Positions 10,911 through 20,255 are shown, counted from the stretch's first letter. The stretch is 64,000 nucleotides of DNA from Psychrobacter namhaensis (GCF_016107545.1 NZ_JABASS010000002.1:370394-434393); one strand, 5' to 3'. Program-made: numbers and translations. The notes: generated by a model not told the origin, from the letters alone.

Positions 10911-11046
10911 AATCTGCTAGCATCAAAAAGTGTGTCCCTATCTTACGGGGCCAAAAGCCTTGACACAATCCCTTAATAATAGAAATTTTCTATCATTTTG
11001 CTTGATAATGCTATTCGCCGTACTGTGAACCACCGTGGGAAGTCTT

Positions 11047-11562
11047 ATGAAAAACATCCAGAAAATTGATAAACAGTTAGTTATTAACATTGCTGAGCAG
11101 ACGTTGACGATATATCAGCAACAAACCGAAGTGACTAAGTACCCAGTGTCTACTGCTAAAAACGGTATTGGTGGACAGCAAGATAGCGGTTGTACGCCGC
11201 TTGGACAACATATCATTGCAGAAAAAATAGGCGATCGCTCTCCTATAAACGCCGTGTTTGTGGGACGCGAGCCGACTGGGGAGAGATATAGCGCGGCTCT
11301 TGGTGCGCTACATCCTGAGCGCGACTGGATACTGAGCCGTATTTTATGGTTGAGGGGTTTGGAAAAAGGAATTAACACAGGTAGTAACAGTCAGGGTAGC
11401 TGCGACACTTATCAGCGCTATATCTATATTCATGGGACACCAGACAGCGAGCCAATGGGTGTGCCGCTCTCACATGGCTGCGTGCGTATGCGTAATACAG
11501 ATATTATTGAGCTGTTTGAGCAAGTTGAAGAAGGGACGCCAGTCACGATCGTTGCTGATTAA
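11047..11562 (+). CDS. Cytoplasmic YkuD-domain (L,D-transpeptidase family) enzyme, possibly ElsL-like L,D-carboxypeptidase
   Basis: The protein is essentially one YkuD catalytic domain. His129 (YIHGT), the motif SHGCVRM with catalytic Cys145 and Arg147, and the preceding conserved TPLGQH segment are all present. It has 171 residues from the ATG at 11047, which sits 6 bases after GGGA. An upstream GTG at 11035 is less likely. There is no signal peptide or membrane segment, unlike periplasmic L,D-transpeptidases. In Acinetobacter baumannii a cytoplasmic YkuD protein (ElsL/LdtK) works as an L,D-carboxypeptidase that trims recycled muropeptide tetrapeptides. This gene may be its counterpart, as an inference from family, length and lack of export signal. 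It stands alone. Confidence 0.82.
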   Translation: MKNIQKIDKQLVINIAEQTLTIYQQQTEVTKYPVSTAKNGIGGQQDSGCTPLGQHIIAEKIGDRSPINAVFVGREPTGERYSAALGALHPERDWILSRILWLRGLEKGINTGSNSQGSCDTYQRYIYIHGTPDSEPMGVPLSHGCVRMRNTDIIELFEQVEEGTPVTIVAD

Positions 11563-11787
11563 TTTTGATTGAACGATCATCACTAATTGAGTGGTATGAG
11601 ACAAGATTGTTTTACAAATTTATGAATAAAACCTACTTAATATGGTGAAGTTTTCATTAAGCGTGTGGATATAATAAGATGGTACTTAATCACTAGTGAT
11701 GAATGCGGTATGGGGAACGTTGTTTACTCAGTTTCTATTCCATCATAGTGATAAGTCATCATAACTATAACCATAAGGATAATAATA

Positions 11788-12408
11788 ATGTCTACAGAAA
11801 GTCTGGTCACCTTACAGCAAGCCTTTGATGAGCGCCGTTCTATCTATGATTTAGGCAGCGACTTGCCAGTAGAGCCGCAAGCGATTGTCAATATGGCAGA
11901 ACGGGTTTTATTGCATACTCCTTCAGCCTTTAACTCACAGTCGTCACGCTTAGTGGTATTGTTTGGTGAGCAACATCAGCACTTGTGGGACATCACAGAA
12001 GAAAAGTTACGTGAGGCGGTGGGTGATGGTGATTTTTCTAGTAGCAAACAAAAACTGGATGGTTTTCGTGCCGCGGCTGGCACGATACTGTTTTATGAAG
12101 ATAAAAATGTGACTAAGTCGCTACAGGAAAAGTTTGCCCTATATGCCGATAAATTCCCTGTTTGGGCCCAGCACACCTCAGCGATGCATCAGTACGCGAT
12201 GTGGACAGAGCTACGCACATTAAATGTCGGTGCCAATCTACAGCACTACAATCCGCTTATCGATGAAGAGGCAGCGGCGGCTTTTGCTATTCCAGAGAGC
12301 TGGGAGTTGGTTGCACAAATGCCATTTGGCAGTATTGGTGAGCCTGCTGGAGAAAAAAGCTATCAGCCTGTTAGTGAGCGCATGAAAGTACTCGGTTTGG
12401 ATAGCTAA
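11788..12408 (+). CDS. Nitroreductase family protein (YdgI/Frm2-like)
   Basis: This is a 206-residue FMN-binding nitroreductase fold protein, probably a cytoplasmic NAD(P)H-dependent oxidoreductase of unknown substrate. The start has the family pattern of an R-R-S-I-Y segment (ERRSIYDLG), then TPSAFNSQSSRLVVLFGEQH, which is the FMN phosphate-binding region of the short fungal Frm2/bacterial YdgI subgroup, and the C-terminal PFGSIGEPAGEKSYQPVSER. AAGGAT precedes the ATG at 11788. It is monocistronic with its own terminator. Confidence 0.88.
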   Translation: MSTESLVTLQQAFDERRSIYDLGSDLPVEPQAIVNMAERVLLHTPSAFNSQSSRLVVLFGEQHQHLWDITEEKLREAVGDGDFSSSKQKLDGFRAAAGTILFYEDKNVTKSLQEKFALYADKFPVWAQHTSAMHQYAMWTELRTLNVGANLQHYNPLIDEEAAAAFAIPESWELVAQMPFGSIGEPAGEKSYQPVSERMKVLGLDS

Positions 12409-12442
12409 TGACTTAGCACTAAAAACAACAGTTACGTAAGGA

Positions 12443-12476
12443 AAGACAGCCCTTATAAAGCGAGCTGTCTTTTTTA
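12443..12476 (+). terminator. Intrinsic terminator after nitroreductase gene
   Basis: AAGACAGC and GCTGTCTT arms enclose a 13-base loop and are followed by a T-run. It lies 35 bases after the stop codon and faces the 3' end of the CYTH-CHAD gene. Confidence 0.75.
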
Positions 12477-12508
12477 CGCGATGTTTTGATGATTGTTTTT
12501 AAGGGTAC

Positions 12509-14107
12509 TTACCAAAATATCGAGGCGTTTCTCACTTTGTCTAAGCGTTTTTCAATGCGTTTAGGGTCTTTTTCTTGTTTTGCCGCAAACCAACCCGCAC
12601 CATATAAGGCGTTAGACTCTGATGCTGATTTTAATTGATAATGCTGTTGATATTGCGTGTGAGCATGACCCCGATCTAACGCCTTTTGCGCTTTTTTCAA
12701 ACGTTTTAGCCAGCGTTTGATTGTCTTTTTAGACCCTTTTTTATGAAATAAGGGCACGGAAAACTCACTGATATGGCGTAACTCTTCTATATGACAGCGC
12801 AACTGATATTGGGCTTGTGCGTCATCATTGTCTTCTGCATCAATGTTTTGTGTGTCCGTACTATCAGGCTCAGTACACTCAGCATTGTTGTCATCAACCA
12901 GTGTCTTATCGACTTTGAGTAATTTTTTATGTTGCTTGGACAGAACCTTGGTGAGCTTGTCAATGGCGGGCTTATCAGCTTGGGGTTCAAGGCTTGGGTC
13001 ACTCATGGTAAAGGCGATCAGCTCTAGTAAAGTGAGCTGAAAGTCATTGGCGCGTGCCACGTCTACTGGCTTAATTTTGAGCGCATCGATATCGGTTGTC
13101 CAGTCGACTACAGGCGAGCCTAGTTCCTGTAGCTGAGGCTCGATGTTGTCTGCCAGATAAGTCAGTTCTCTATGATCGCCAAGTAATGTGGCGGTTTGCT
13201 TGAGTATCGGCTGCCAGTCAGGATTGATCTCGTCAGAGAAACTGGTAAACGCCGTTATGGCCGTACACAAACGACTGATACCGTTATGCAGTTGTAAAAC
13301 GTGCTCATTGTCCATGCTACCGGCTACGATAGCACTGCTGTTCGGCAGTATTTGCAACAAACAATTATGTACTGCTGCCCGTACAAAGGCGGGCATGCTG
13401 ATTTTTTTATTGATGTTTAGCTGACTGAGGTCAGCGCCAACCGCGCGACTGTGGTTTTGGTTTTTGATGAGCAGGCCACCGCGTTCGGCTTTAGTCACGG
13501 TAGACAAGCAGAGTTTGTAGCGCTTACACCATGTTTTGGCGGTCATAAATAAAAAGTCTAAATCTCCTGCCACCAACTCAAACTCAATCTCTTGAATCGT
13601 GTCTCGCTGGGTGTCGTCATTACCATGGATGATCTCTCCATGATCGTATGCCATCTCAATCTGGTTATCAGTGTCATCACTATCGTTTTCTGTGAGCAAT
13701 CTTGTGGTGCGCTGTACATCAGTGACGTACAATCGTGTCAGTGTTTTTGCTAACTTTTTGAGCTTAAAGTCCTCTAAAGCTGGGGCGATTGCAGTATCTT
13801 TGTAGATGGTCAAATCAGGCTTGAGCGCATTATTGTCTAGCATCGCTTGTACCTGTTCACTGTCTAACTCGGCGTTATGCTCTAAACGGGCGGCAATACC
13901 ATCGCCACCTGCCTTAATGGTTTGCACCCAGGTATCGCCCTCTTTACGAATACGAAGGCCAATACCAGCTTGTGCCAGTTGTTGATCCGGCGTGTCGTAA
14001 TAGTGGGCAGCCAGTTGCGTCACCTGTGAAGATTTAACTTTTGCTTGGCGCATCAACCCTTTTAATCGTGAGTCGGGTACTAAAAACTTCAGCTCTATCT
14101 CTTGCAT
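12509..14107 (-). CDS. CYTH and CHAD domain protein (inorganic triphosphatase-like)
   Basis: This is a 532-residue cytoplasmic protein. Residues 1 to about 210 form a CYTH tunnel domain that begins with the ExExK signature (EIELKF) and carries the alternating charged strands (YYDTPDQQLAQAGIGLRIRKE, TIKAGGDGIAARLE, EIEFELVAGD) used to bind triphosphate and divalent metal. Residues about 230-530 form a CHAD domain, an all-helical histidine-rich fold linked to polyphosphate. E. coli YgiF has the same architecture and hydrolyses inorganic triphosphate. A Asp/Glu-rich insert (about 400-430, DSTDTQNIDAEDNDDAQ) interrupts the CHAD domain. The ATG at 14107 is directly followed by the signature, so the start is well fixed. 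Confidence 0.9.
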   Translation of the reverse strand: MQEIELKFLVPDSRLKGLMRQAKVKSSQVTQLAAHYYDTPDQQLAQAGIGLRIRKEGDTWVQTIKAGGDGIAARLEHNAELDSEQVQAMLDNNALKPDLTIYKDTAIAPALEDFKLKKLAKTLTRLYVTDVQRTTRLLTENDSDDTDNQIEMAYDHGEIIHGNDDTQRDTIQEIEFELVAGDLDFLFMTAKTWCKRYKLCLSTVTKAERGGLLIKNQNHSRAVGADLSQLNINKKISMPAFVRAAVHNCLLQILPNSSAIVAGSMDNEHVLQLHNGISRLCTAITAFTSFSDEINPDWQPILKQTATLLGDHRELTYLADNIEPQLQELGSPVVDWTTDIDALKIKPVDVARANDFQLTLLELIAFTMSDPSLEPQADKPAIDKLTKVLSKQHKKLLKVDKTLVDDNNAECTEPDSTDTQNIDAEDNDDAQAQYQLRCHIEELRHISEFSVPLFHKKGSKKTIKRWLKRLKKAQKALDRGHAHTQYQQHYQLKSASESNALYGAGWFAAKQEKDPKRIEKRLDKVRNASIFW

Positions 14108-14186
14108 GACGGCTCCTTAATATTCTGACTGATGGCTTTGATTAACAATTATTAGTCTACCATTCTACCGTTATTTAAACCGCAAT

Positions 14187-14224
14187 AAAAAAGCCGCTCT
14201 ACATCTCGTAGAGCGGCTTTTTTT
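14187..14224 (-). terminator. Terminator of aceA (symmetrical)
   Basis: A 10-base perfect GC-rich stem (GCCGCTCTAC and complement, 5-base loop) is flanked by A- and T-runs. It stands 30 bases after the aceA stop codon and could also act on the opposite strand. Confidence 0.88.
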
Positions 14225-14252
14225 GTAACTTGTATTTACAGGCTGTCGGTTA

Positions 14253-15839
14253 TTAGAACTGGTTCATTGTGTTCTTGCCGCCGCCAGCTTTAAGGGCATT
14301 TTCACCTGAGAAGATCTCTTTGTGGTCATCGCCAAGGTCAGAACCTGCCATTGCTTGGTGCTTCACACAAGCGATGCCTTCACGGATCTCTTTACGTTGT
14401 ACACCAGCTGCATAAGCAAGCATACCTTCTTCACCGAAGTAGCCTTTAGCAAGTTCATGAACGCTAAGAGCAGTGGTGTGATAAGTAGGTAGGGTGATTA
14501 AGTGATGGAACACACCAGCTTCACGTGATGCATCACGTTGGAAGTTTTGAGCCGCGACATCAGCAGCTTGATCTAACTCAGTACCGTCATAATCTGCACT
14601 CATCAAGTCATCTTTGTTGTACTTAGAGATGTCTTTGCCTTCTTCTTCCCACTGAGCGATGATTTGCTTACGGAAGTTAAGCGTCCAGTTGAATGATGGG
14701 CTGTTGTTATAAACAAGCTTCGCTTTAGGCTGCTGCTCTTTAATACGATCAACCATCATTTTGATGTGTTCTACGTCTGGAGTAGGGGTTTCGATCCATA
14801 ATAGATCGGCACCATTTTCTAACGCTGTTACACAGTCAAGTACCACGCGGTCGATGTTCGTTTCTTCGCGGAACTGATATAGACCGTTGGCCAAACGTAC
14901 TGGACGTACTAGTTTGCCGTTGTGCTTAAGCAAGCTGTCGTTCTCTTTTGCTTCTTCAAGAGACACTTCTTCCATTTCGATAAAATCGATGTATTTAGAA
15001 GCAAGGTCGCCTGGCTCTTGAGATACTGGGATCTTTTGAGTCAACGATGCGCCTTCAGAGTCAGTACGGGCAACGATCACACCGTCTTCAACACCAAGCT
15101 CTAAGAAAGCATAACGAATCGCGTTGATTTTAGCGATATAGTCTTCGTGCGGTACTGTGACTTTACCCGCTTGGTGACCACACTGCTTAGCGTCAGAGAC
15201 TTGGTTCTCAACCTGAATAGCACAAGCACCCGCTTCGATCATTTGCTTTGTTAATAGGTAAGTTGCTTCTTCATTACCAAAACCTGCATCGATATCAGCA
15301 ATGATTGGCACCACATGCGAATCAAAGTTTTCGATTTTTTCTAGGATAGCTGAAGTATCTTGACCGGCTTCTTCAGCAGCGTTTAGCTCACGGAAATAAT
15401 CATTCAATACTTTAGCATCAGCTTGGCGCAAGAAGGTGTAGATTTCTTCGATTAGCTTAGGTACTGATGTTTTTTCGTGCATAGATTGGTCAGGAAGAGG
15501 ACCAAACTCAGAACGTAGGGCTGCTACCATCCAGCCTGATAGGTAGATGTAAGTTTTAGCGGTCGTACCAAAGTATTTTTTCTTAGCATACATGGTTTGC
15601 TGAGCCACAAAACCATGCCACGCACCTAAAGACTGGGTGTATTGAGACGTATCATTGTCATAGTCTTCCATGTCTTGACGCATGATTTTTGCAGTATATT
15701 TTGCGATATCTAAACCGGTTTTAAAACGGTTTTGTGACATCATACGTGCTGCATCGGTTTCGCTGATATTTTGCCAGTTACCGTGCTTTTGCTTTAATTC
15801 ACGTACTAAATCGATCGCTGATTTATATGCAGTTGACAT
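14253..15839 (-). CDS. aceA: Isocitrate lyase, long form
   Basis: AceA cleaves isocitrate to glyoxylate and succinate, the first step of the glyoxylate shunt, allowing growth on acetate, ethanol and fatty acids. The catalytic cysteine motif is KQCGH (inside SDAKQCGHQAGKVTVPHE), a form typical of the long subclass found in Pseudomonas and Acinetobacter. The metal-site segment PIIADIDAGFGN and NNSPSFNW are intact. The length of 528 residues matches that subclass (about 530, against 434 in E. coli). The ATG at 15839 follows AGGAGAC. The gene is alone with no aceK or malate synthase beside it. The 774-base gap upstream suggests elaborate control. Confidence 0.96.
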   Translation of the reverse strand: MSTAYKSAIDLVRELKQKHGNWQNISETDAARMMSQNRFKTGLDIAKYTAKIMRQDMEDYDNDTSQYTQSLGAWHGFVAQQTMYAKKKYFGTTAKTYIYLSGWMVAALRSEFGPLPDQSMHEKTSVPKLIEEIYTFLRQADAKVLNDYFRELNAAEEAGQDTSAILEKIENFDSHVVPIIADIDAGFGNEEATYLLTKQMIEAGACAIQVENQVSDAKQCGHQAGKVTVPHEDYIAKINAIRYAFLELGVEDGVIVARTDSEGASLTQKIPVSQEPGDLASKYIDFIEMEEVSLEEAKENDSLLKHNGKLVRPVRLANGLYQFREETNIDRVVLDCVTALENGADLLWIETPTPDVEHIKMMVDRIKEQQPKAKLVYNNSPSFNWTLNFRKQIIAQWEEEGKDISKYNKDDLMSADYDGTELDQAADVAAQNFQRDASREAGVFHHLITLPTYHTTALSVHELAKGYFGEEGMLAYAAGVQRKEIREGIACVKHQAMAGSDLGDDHKEIFSGENALKAGGGKNTMNQF

Positions 15840-16613
15840 CTATAGTCTCCTTGGTGGGGTGTAAAAAAGAAATTAAGGGCTAAAATAATGACGATTGTGT
15901 GTGACTAAAAAATTTGGCTTTACTAAAAAAGGGTATGCTCAGGCTTTTATCAAGGGTGGTGACATCTTCGTAAAGTGCGATATACGGATAAGCTATCAGT
16001 TAACGCTTTCTTTACCCTAACCAAACCCATCCTCTAATACAAGCAAATGGCTGAACTCATGAGTTAAAAAATAATGGGTGACCGATGGAAAAGGACAGAG
16101 ATACTAATGCGTTCTAAGGGGCTGACGCTATTTATTGGCCCACGGTGTCACAATTGGCGACAAGAAATGTTACAATAATAGCGGATCAGTACGATCAATG
16201 AATCGTGTTAAGGCACTAATGTGCAGTCCTTATAAATCGTCACCTAATAATATTTTTCTATTTTCTACCGTTTATGACCTTTAACGTACTATAGGGTTGG
16301 GTCATTCAAGTGACGGTAGTGAGCGTATAAAACCAGATTTTATTGTCTGTGTTACCAATCATCTATGAGACTCACTATAACTGCCTTACCAAGATTTATC
16401 TAATTTATGATAATTATCTTGGGTATTTTCATTGTTTATAATATAATAATAACAGCATCTTACGTTGATAATATTGGGTTGTATTGAGTGAAAAACAGAC
16501 GAAATCAGATAAAAAATAGCGAAATCACATTGTGATAGACTGTAAATGATGAAAGCAGCATTAAAAGTGCCACGCTGATAACGGCATTTATTCCAAGGCT
16601 AAGAGAACGACAT
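15840..16613. other. Long non-coding gap aceA / LysR gene
   Basis: There is no reading frame of credible length on either strand in these 774 bases. The right half (about 16380-16560) is markedly AT-rich, with runs such as TATAATATAATAATAA. A palindrome at 16524-16536 is listed separately. The region must hold the divergent promoters, and has room for a small RNA, but I cannot point to a promoter-terminator pair. Confidence 0.5.
16524..16536. promoter_or_regulatory. 13-base palindrome upstream of LysR gene, possible operator
   Basis: ATCACA-T-TGTGAT is a perfect palindrome 78 bases upstream of the LysR start codon. Its position would suit autoregulation or CRP-like control. It does not fit the simple T-N11-A LysR box, so the binding protein is unknown. 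Confidence 0.35.
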
Positions 16614-17603
16614 ATGAATTTGCAGCGAGTAGATTTAAATTTATTGGTACACTTAGATGTGCTGCTACGAGAAAAAAATGTGACTCGCGCAGCCGAGCAG
16701 CTTGGTATTACCCAACCTGCGATGAGTAATATTTTACGGCGTTTACGTAAACTGTTTAATGATCCATTACTTGTTCGTTCGTCTGAGGGGATGACGCCGA
16801 CTGAGCGGGCTTTAGAGCTGCAACCTCGTATTCGTGAGATACTTGCAGATTTGACGCAAGTGTTAGAGCCGCGTACTGAATTTCGACCTTATAGTACCTC
16901 GCGCGTCTTTCGCATTATGACGTCCGACTATGCAGAAGCCACTTTGGTACCAAAATTGGTCAAAGCGTTACGTTCTGAAGCACCCAATGTCATTTTAGAC
17001 TTCTTGACGCCATCGGATGTCTCTTATCGTGACATGGAGCAGGGGCGAGTGGATTTAGCGATTAACCGCTTTAATGAGATCCCCCAAAGCTTTCATCAGG
17101 TTTTGGTGTGGCGTGATACTTTCAGTTGTCTGTTGTCCTCTGAAAGCCCTTATGCCAATCGTTTTAATTTAAAAAATTACCTGAAAGCTCAGCATGTGTG
17201 GGTGTCTAAAACGGGTATGGGGGTGGGGTTCGGCGTTAATCCAGAAAAATCTGGTGGCCTGGGTTCTATTGATCAAGCGTTGCAACGTTTGGGACAAAAA
17301 AGACAAATCAGTGTCTTCACCCGTCATTATCAAATGCCAGCCATGCTAGCAGCAAACAAAGATTTGATTGCCACGTTACCCACTCGCGTAGCAAAAATGC
17401 AGGCAAATAATGACAGTATAAAAATGGAAGAGCCACCATTTTTTATTCCTGAGTTTGAGCTGACAATGGCGTGGTCGCCTTTGTTGCAGCATCACCCTGC
17501 CCATCGCTGGTTGCGCCAGCTTATCATGCATGTAGCTCGCCAAATTGTTGATGAAGAAGAGAACCCACCGCAAGACATACCGGTGATGAACCACTTGTTT
17601 TAA
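16614..17603 (+). CDS. LysR-family transcriptional regulator (NodD/LinR-like group)
   Basis: This is a 329-residue LysR-type regulator. The winged helix-turn-helix lies at residues 1-65 (RVDLNLLVHLDVLL, then NVTRAAEQLGITQPAMSNIL). A periplasmic-binding-protein-like effector domain covers about 90-310. The start DLNLLVHLDVLLREKNVTRAAEQL is characteristic of the NodD/PnbR/LinR branch, whose members usually bind aromatic or hydrophobic inducers. The ATG at 16614 follows an AAGAGA purine tract. It lies between aceA (divergent) and a succinate-semialdehyde dehydrogenase gene 384 bases downstream on the same strand, either of which could be a target, but the sequence does not settle this. Confidence 0.9.
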   Translation: MNLQRVDLNLLVHLDVLLREKNVTRAAEQLGITQPAMSNILRRLRKLFNDPLLVRSSEGMTPTERALELQPRIREILADLTQVLEPRTEFRPYSTSRVFRIMTSDYAEATLVPKLVKALRSEAPNVILDFLTPSDVSYRDMEQGRVDLAINRFNEIPQSFHQVLVWRDTFSCLLSSESPYANRFNLKNYLKAQHVWVSKTGMGVGFGVNPEKSGGLGSIDQALQRLGQKRQISVFTRHYQMPAMLAANKDLIATLPTRVAKMQANNDSIKMEEPPFFIPEFELTMAWSPLLQHHPAHRWLRQLIMHVARQIVDEEENPPQDIPVMNHLF

Positions 17604-17637
17604 GCGATTTGTCTCTTAGTTTAGCGTCATTGTTTAC

Positions 17638-17665
17638 GAAACCAGCCTTATGGCTGGTTTTTTTA
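17638..17665 (+). terminator. Intrinsic terminator after LysR gene
   Basis: An AACCAGCC/GGCTGGTT stem with a four-base loop and a seven-T tail lies 35 bases beyond the stop codon, separating the regulator from the dehydrogenase transcript. Confidence 0.87.
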
Positions 17666-17987
17666 TTTGTCTGATGGGTTAACACGTTTGGTCTAAAACC
17701 TAAGCGTAATCAATAACACCGTCACATTCTTAACATCTTATGCACACTTCTTCATAACTTGTAAAACTACTCCCAATGCATTTTGTTATGATGAATACAT
17801 ATTAAGAAAAAAGACAGAGACGTGGCCTATTGTTAAGCTATAAGATATGATTAAAATTTTTATAATGATTGATATTTTTAATTTTTAGCAGTTTAAGCGT
17901 TAACACTATTCTAGTGCTGTATCTTCTTTTTCTAAATGATAACGTTTTTAAGTTAACACAAAATTTCGATAAATAAGGACAATAAAA
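17666..17987. other. Promoter region of the semialdehyde dehydrogenase gene
   Basis: This stretch is non-coding and AT-rich. It contains an extended -10 element (TGT-TATGAT, 17784-17792) and a perfect TATAAT at 17861-17866, both without a convincing -35. Either would give a leader of 115-190 bases. Confidence 0.35.
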
Positions 17988-19370
17988 ATGGCAGATATTA
18001 CTACAGTGAACCCAGCGACGGGCGAAGATATCAAAGAATACAACTATATGAGCACAGATGAGGTCAACAAGATTGTTGAAGCCTCACATCAAGCGTTCCT
18101 AGAGTGGCGCAAAACCAGCCATGAAGAGCGGGCAAAGGTCATTACTTCAATTGGCGAGACGTTAATGAAGTATAAAGAAGAGCTGTCTAAGCTGATGACA
18201 GAGGAGCGTGGTAAACTTTATAGTCAGAGTCTACAAGAAATAGAGTTGTGTAAGGGAATTTGTGATTACACGGTTCAGAAGGGCGTAGAAGCACTGACAG
18301 ATGATGAGCGAGATATTGAAGGTCTGAAAAAAGGTATTGTGACTTATCAGCCTATCGGGGTGATTTATGGTATGCAGCCTTGGAATTTTCCTGCGTATCA
18401 AGTGTTCCGTTATACCATCGCCAACTTAATGGCGGGTAACAGTGTCCTGCTTAAGCACGCCTCAAACGTTACGGGCTCGGGCTTATTGATTGAAAAAATA
18501 TTCCATGAGTCGGATTTACCAAACGATTTGTTCCGTACCATCTTAATCGACCATGATCAATCAGAAAAGTTGATCGGCCATGATAAAGTACGCGGCGTGA
18601 CTCTCACAGGGAGTGACGGCGCAGGGAGCATCGTGGGTCAACAAGCAGCAAAAGCAATCAAAAAATCTGTGTTAGAGTTAGGCTCAAATGATGCCTTTAT
18701 CGTTTTAGAAGATGCGGACCTAGAGCTGGCAGTAGAAACCTGTACTCAAGCGCGCCTTATCAATAATGGCGAAACCTGTGTCGCAGCGAAGCGCTTTATC
18801 GTGGTGGATAGTGTGTACGATGAATTTCGTAAACGCATTATCGAAAAATTTGAAAGCAAAAAAGCCGGCGATCCAATGGATAAAAGCTCCGACTTTGGTC
18901 CATTAGCGCGCAAAGATCTACAAGAGAAGTTGCATGAACAAGTAGAGGAAAGCGTGAATAAAGGCGCGACTATATCCGTTGGTGGTCAACTGCCAGCAGG
19001 TAAAGGTAGCTTTTATCCAGCGACTATTTTGGAAAATGTCAAAAAAGGTCAGCCCGCTTATGACGACGAGCTGTTCGGTCCAGTCGCCTCGCTCATCCGT
19101 GCCAAAGATCAAGACGATGCCTTACGTATTGCCAATGACAGTCGGTATGGCTTAGGTGGTGCTATCTTCTCTAAAGATGAAGAAAAAGCCATCCGTCTCG
19201 CTCGTGAAGAGTTTGATACAGGCATGGTCTATATCAATGGTTATGGTCTTGCAAATCCAGCGTTACCGTTCGGTGGGGTGAAAAATTCAGGACATGGCCG
19301 TGAGCACGGTGGTTTTGGTATCAAAGAGTTTGTAAATATCAAAGGCCTCCATGTACATAAAGGTCAATAG
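17988..19370 (+). CDS. NAD(P)-dependent succinate-semialdehyde dehydrogenase (Sad/YneI-like)
   Basis: This is a cytoplasmic aldehyde dehydrogenase of 460 residues, the size of the short SSADH group (E. coli Sad/YneI 462). Residues of the family are present: the cofactor-site Asn in MQPWNFPAYQ, the general base Glu in VLELGSNDAF and the nucleophile Cys in NNGETCVAAKRF. PFGGVKNSGHGREHG closes the domain. This subgroup oxidises succinate semialdehyde to succinate, feeding 4-aminobutyrate or related carbon into the TCA cycle. Substrate is inferred from subgroup. AAGGA precedes the ATG by the usual distance. No aminotransferase gene is nearby. Confidence 0.85.
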   Translation: MADITTVNPATGEDIKEYNYMSTDEVNKIVEASHQAFLEWRKTSHEERAKVITSIGETLMKYKEELSKLMTEERGKLYSQSLQEIELCKGICDYTVQKGVEALTDDERDIEGLKKGIVTYQPIGVIYGMQPWNFPAYQVFRYTIANLMAGNSVLLKHASNVTGSGLLIEKIFHESDLPNDLFRTILIDHDQSEKLIGHDKVRGVTLTGSDGAGSIVGQQAAKAIKKSVLELGSNDAFIVLEDADLELAVETCTQARLINNGETCVAAKRFIVVDSVYDEFRKRIIEKFESKKAGDPMDKSSDFGPLARKDLQEKLHEQVEESVNKGATISVGGQLPAGKGSFYPATILENVKKGQPAYDDELFGPVASLIRAKDQDDALRIANDSRYGLGGAIFSKDEEKAIRLAREEFDTGMVYINGYGLANPALPFGGVKNSGHGREHGGFGIKEFVNIKGLHVHKGQ

Positions 19371-19427
19371 TATCGAGTCACTTGATAATTAAGCCGTTTT
19401 AAGTGTTTATTAATTTATAAATACTAG

Positions 19428-19466
19428 AAAGCCCCACCATTCATTATTGAGTGGCGGGGCTTTTTT
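19428..19466 (+). terminator. Bidirectional terminator between dehydrogenase gene and purN
   Basis: A GCCCCACCA stem pairs with TGGCGGGGC (one bulge) around a loop of about 10 bases, with A-run before and T-run after. It serves the + strand dehydrogenase gene and may also end the purMN transcript. Confidence 0.8.
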
Positions 19467-19532
19467 GTGGCTAACAGTAGGTAAACGCTAACGGATTTTT
19501 TATGACCTTTGACCCTCTGCTTTGCTGTTGAG

Positions 19533-20255
19533 CTAACTGTCTAGGTATAGCTTTAAAGGGGTAGAGGGCAAAAAGGTGTTCTGCTCATGGAGTGATTGAT
19601 CATGGCTCAGCGATAGTGCGCGTTTAGCCAGCAACAAAATCGTCCAAGGTAGCAGTTGATGTTCAAGCTTTTGTACGCGTGTTTTTAGGCTATCAGCAGT
19701 CTCTTTTTGATTGATTTCTAATAACCCTTGCGTCAAAACAGTGCCAGCGTCAAGCTCAGCGGTAACGACATGAACACTACAGCCATGATGACGCTCACCT
19801 GCCTGTATGGCGCGTTGATGGGTATCTAGGCCTTTATAAGCAGGCAGCAGAGAGGGATGTAAATTAATCATCGGTGCTGGTGCGTTCTCAATAAATGAGG
19901 CACTCAATACCCGCATAAAGCCCGCTAAGACAATAAGGTCTGGTTGCCATGCTATAAACTGATCACTAGCATGGCGCTCAAAAGTTTTGATCCCCATGCG
20001 TTTGCCGTTAGCAACGTGTGACAGGGTGACCACTGGAATAGAGGCGGCATTAGCACGTGTGATGGCATAAGCATCCTCACGATTGCTAATGACACCTACG
20101 ATCTCAATCGGTAGCGCACCTGCTTGCATGGCATCGATCAACACTTGCAGGTTGCTACCACTACCTGATACCAAAACGACAATTCTTAATGGTTTGGTAG
20201 TGGAGGTAGTGGGTTCAGTTGGCTTGGTTTCAATCGATACAGTAGCAACGGACAT
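19533..20255 (-). CDS. purN: Phosphoribosylglycinamide formyltransferase
   Basis: PurN transfers the formyl group of 10-formyl-tetrahydrofolate to glycinamide ribonucleotide in purine synthesis. The substrate loop VLVSGSGSNLQ, the catalytic set in INLHPSLLPAYKG (Asn, His) and the Asp in ELDAGTVL are present. It has 240 residues (E. coli 212), with a Thr/Pro-rich leader of about 22 residues before LRIVVLVSG. Its ATG overlaps the purM stop codon by one base (TAATG), showing translational coupling. Confidence 0.95.
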   Translation of the reverse strand: MSVATVSIETKPTEPTTSTTKPLRIVVLVSGSGSNLQVLIDAMQAGALPIEIVGVISNREDAYAITRANAASIPVVTLSHVANGKRMGIKTFERHASDQFIAWQPDLIVLAGFMRVLSASFIENAPAPMINLHPSLLPAYKGLDTHQRAIQAGERHHGCSVHVVTAELDAGTVLTQGLLEINQKETADSLKTRVQKLEHQLLPWTILLLAKRALSLSHDQSLHEQNTFLPSTPLKLYLDS

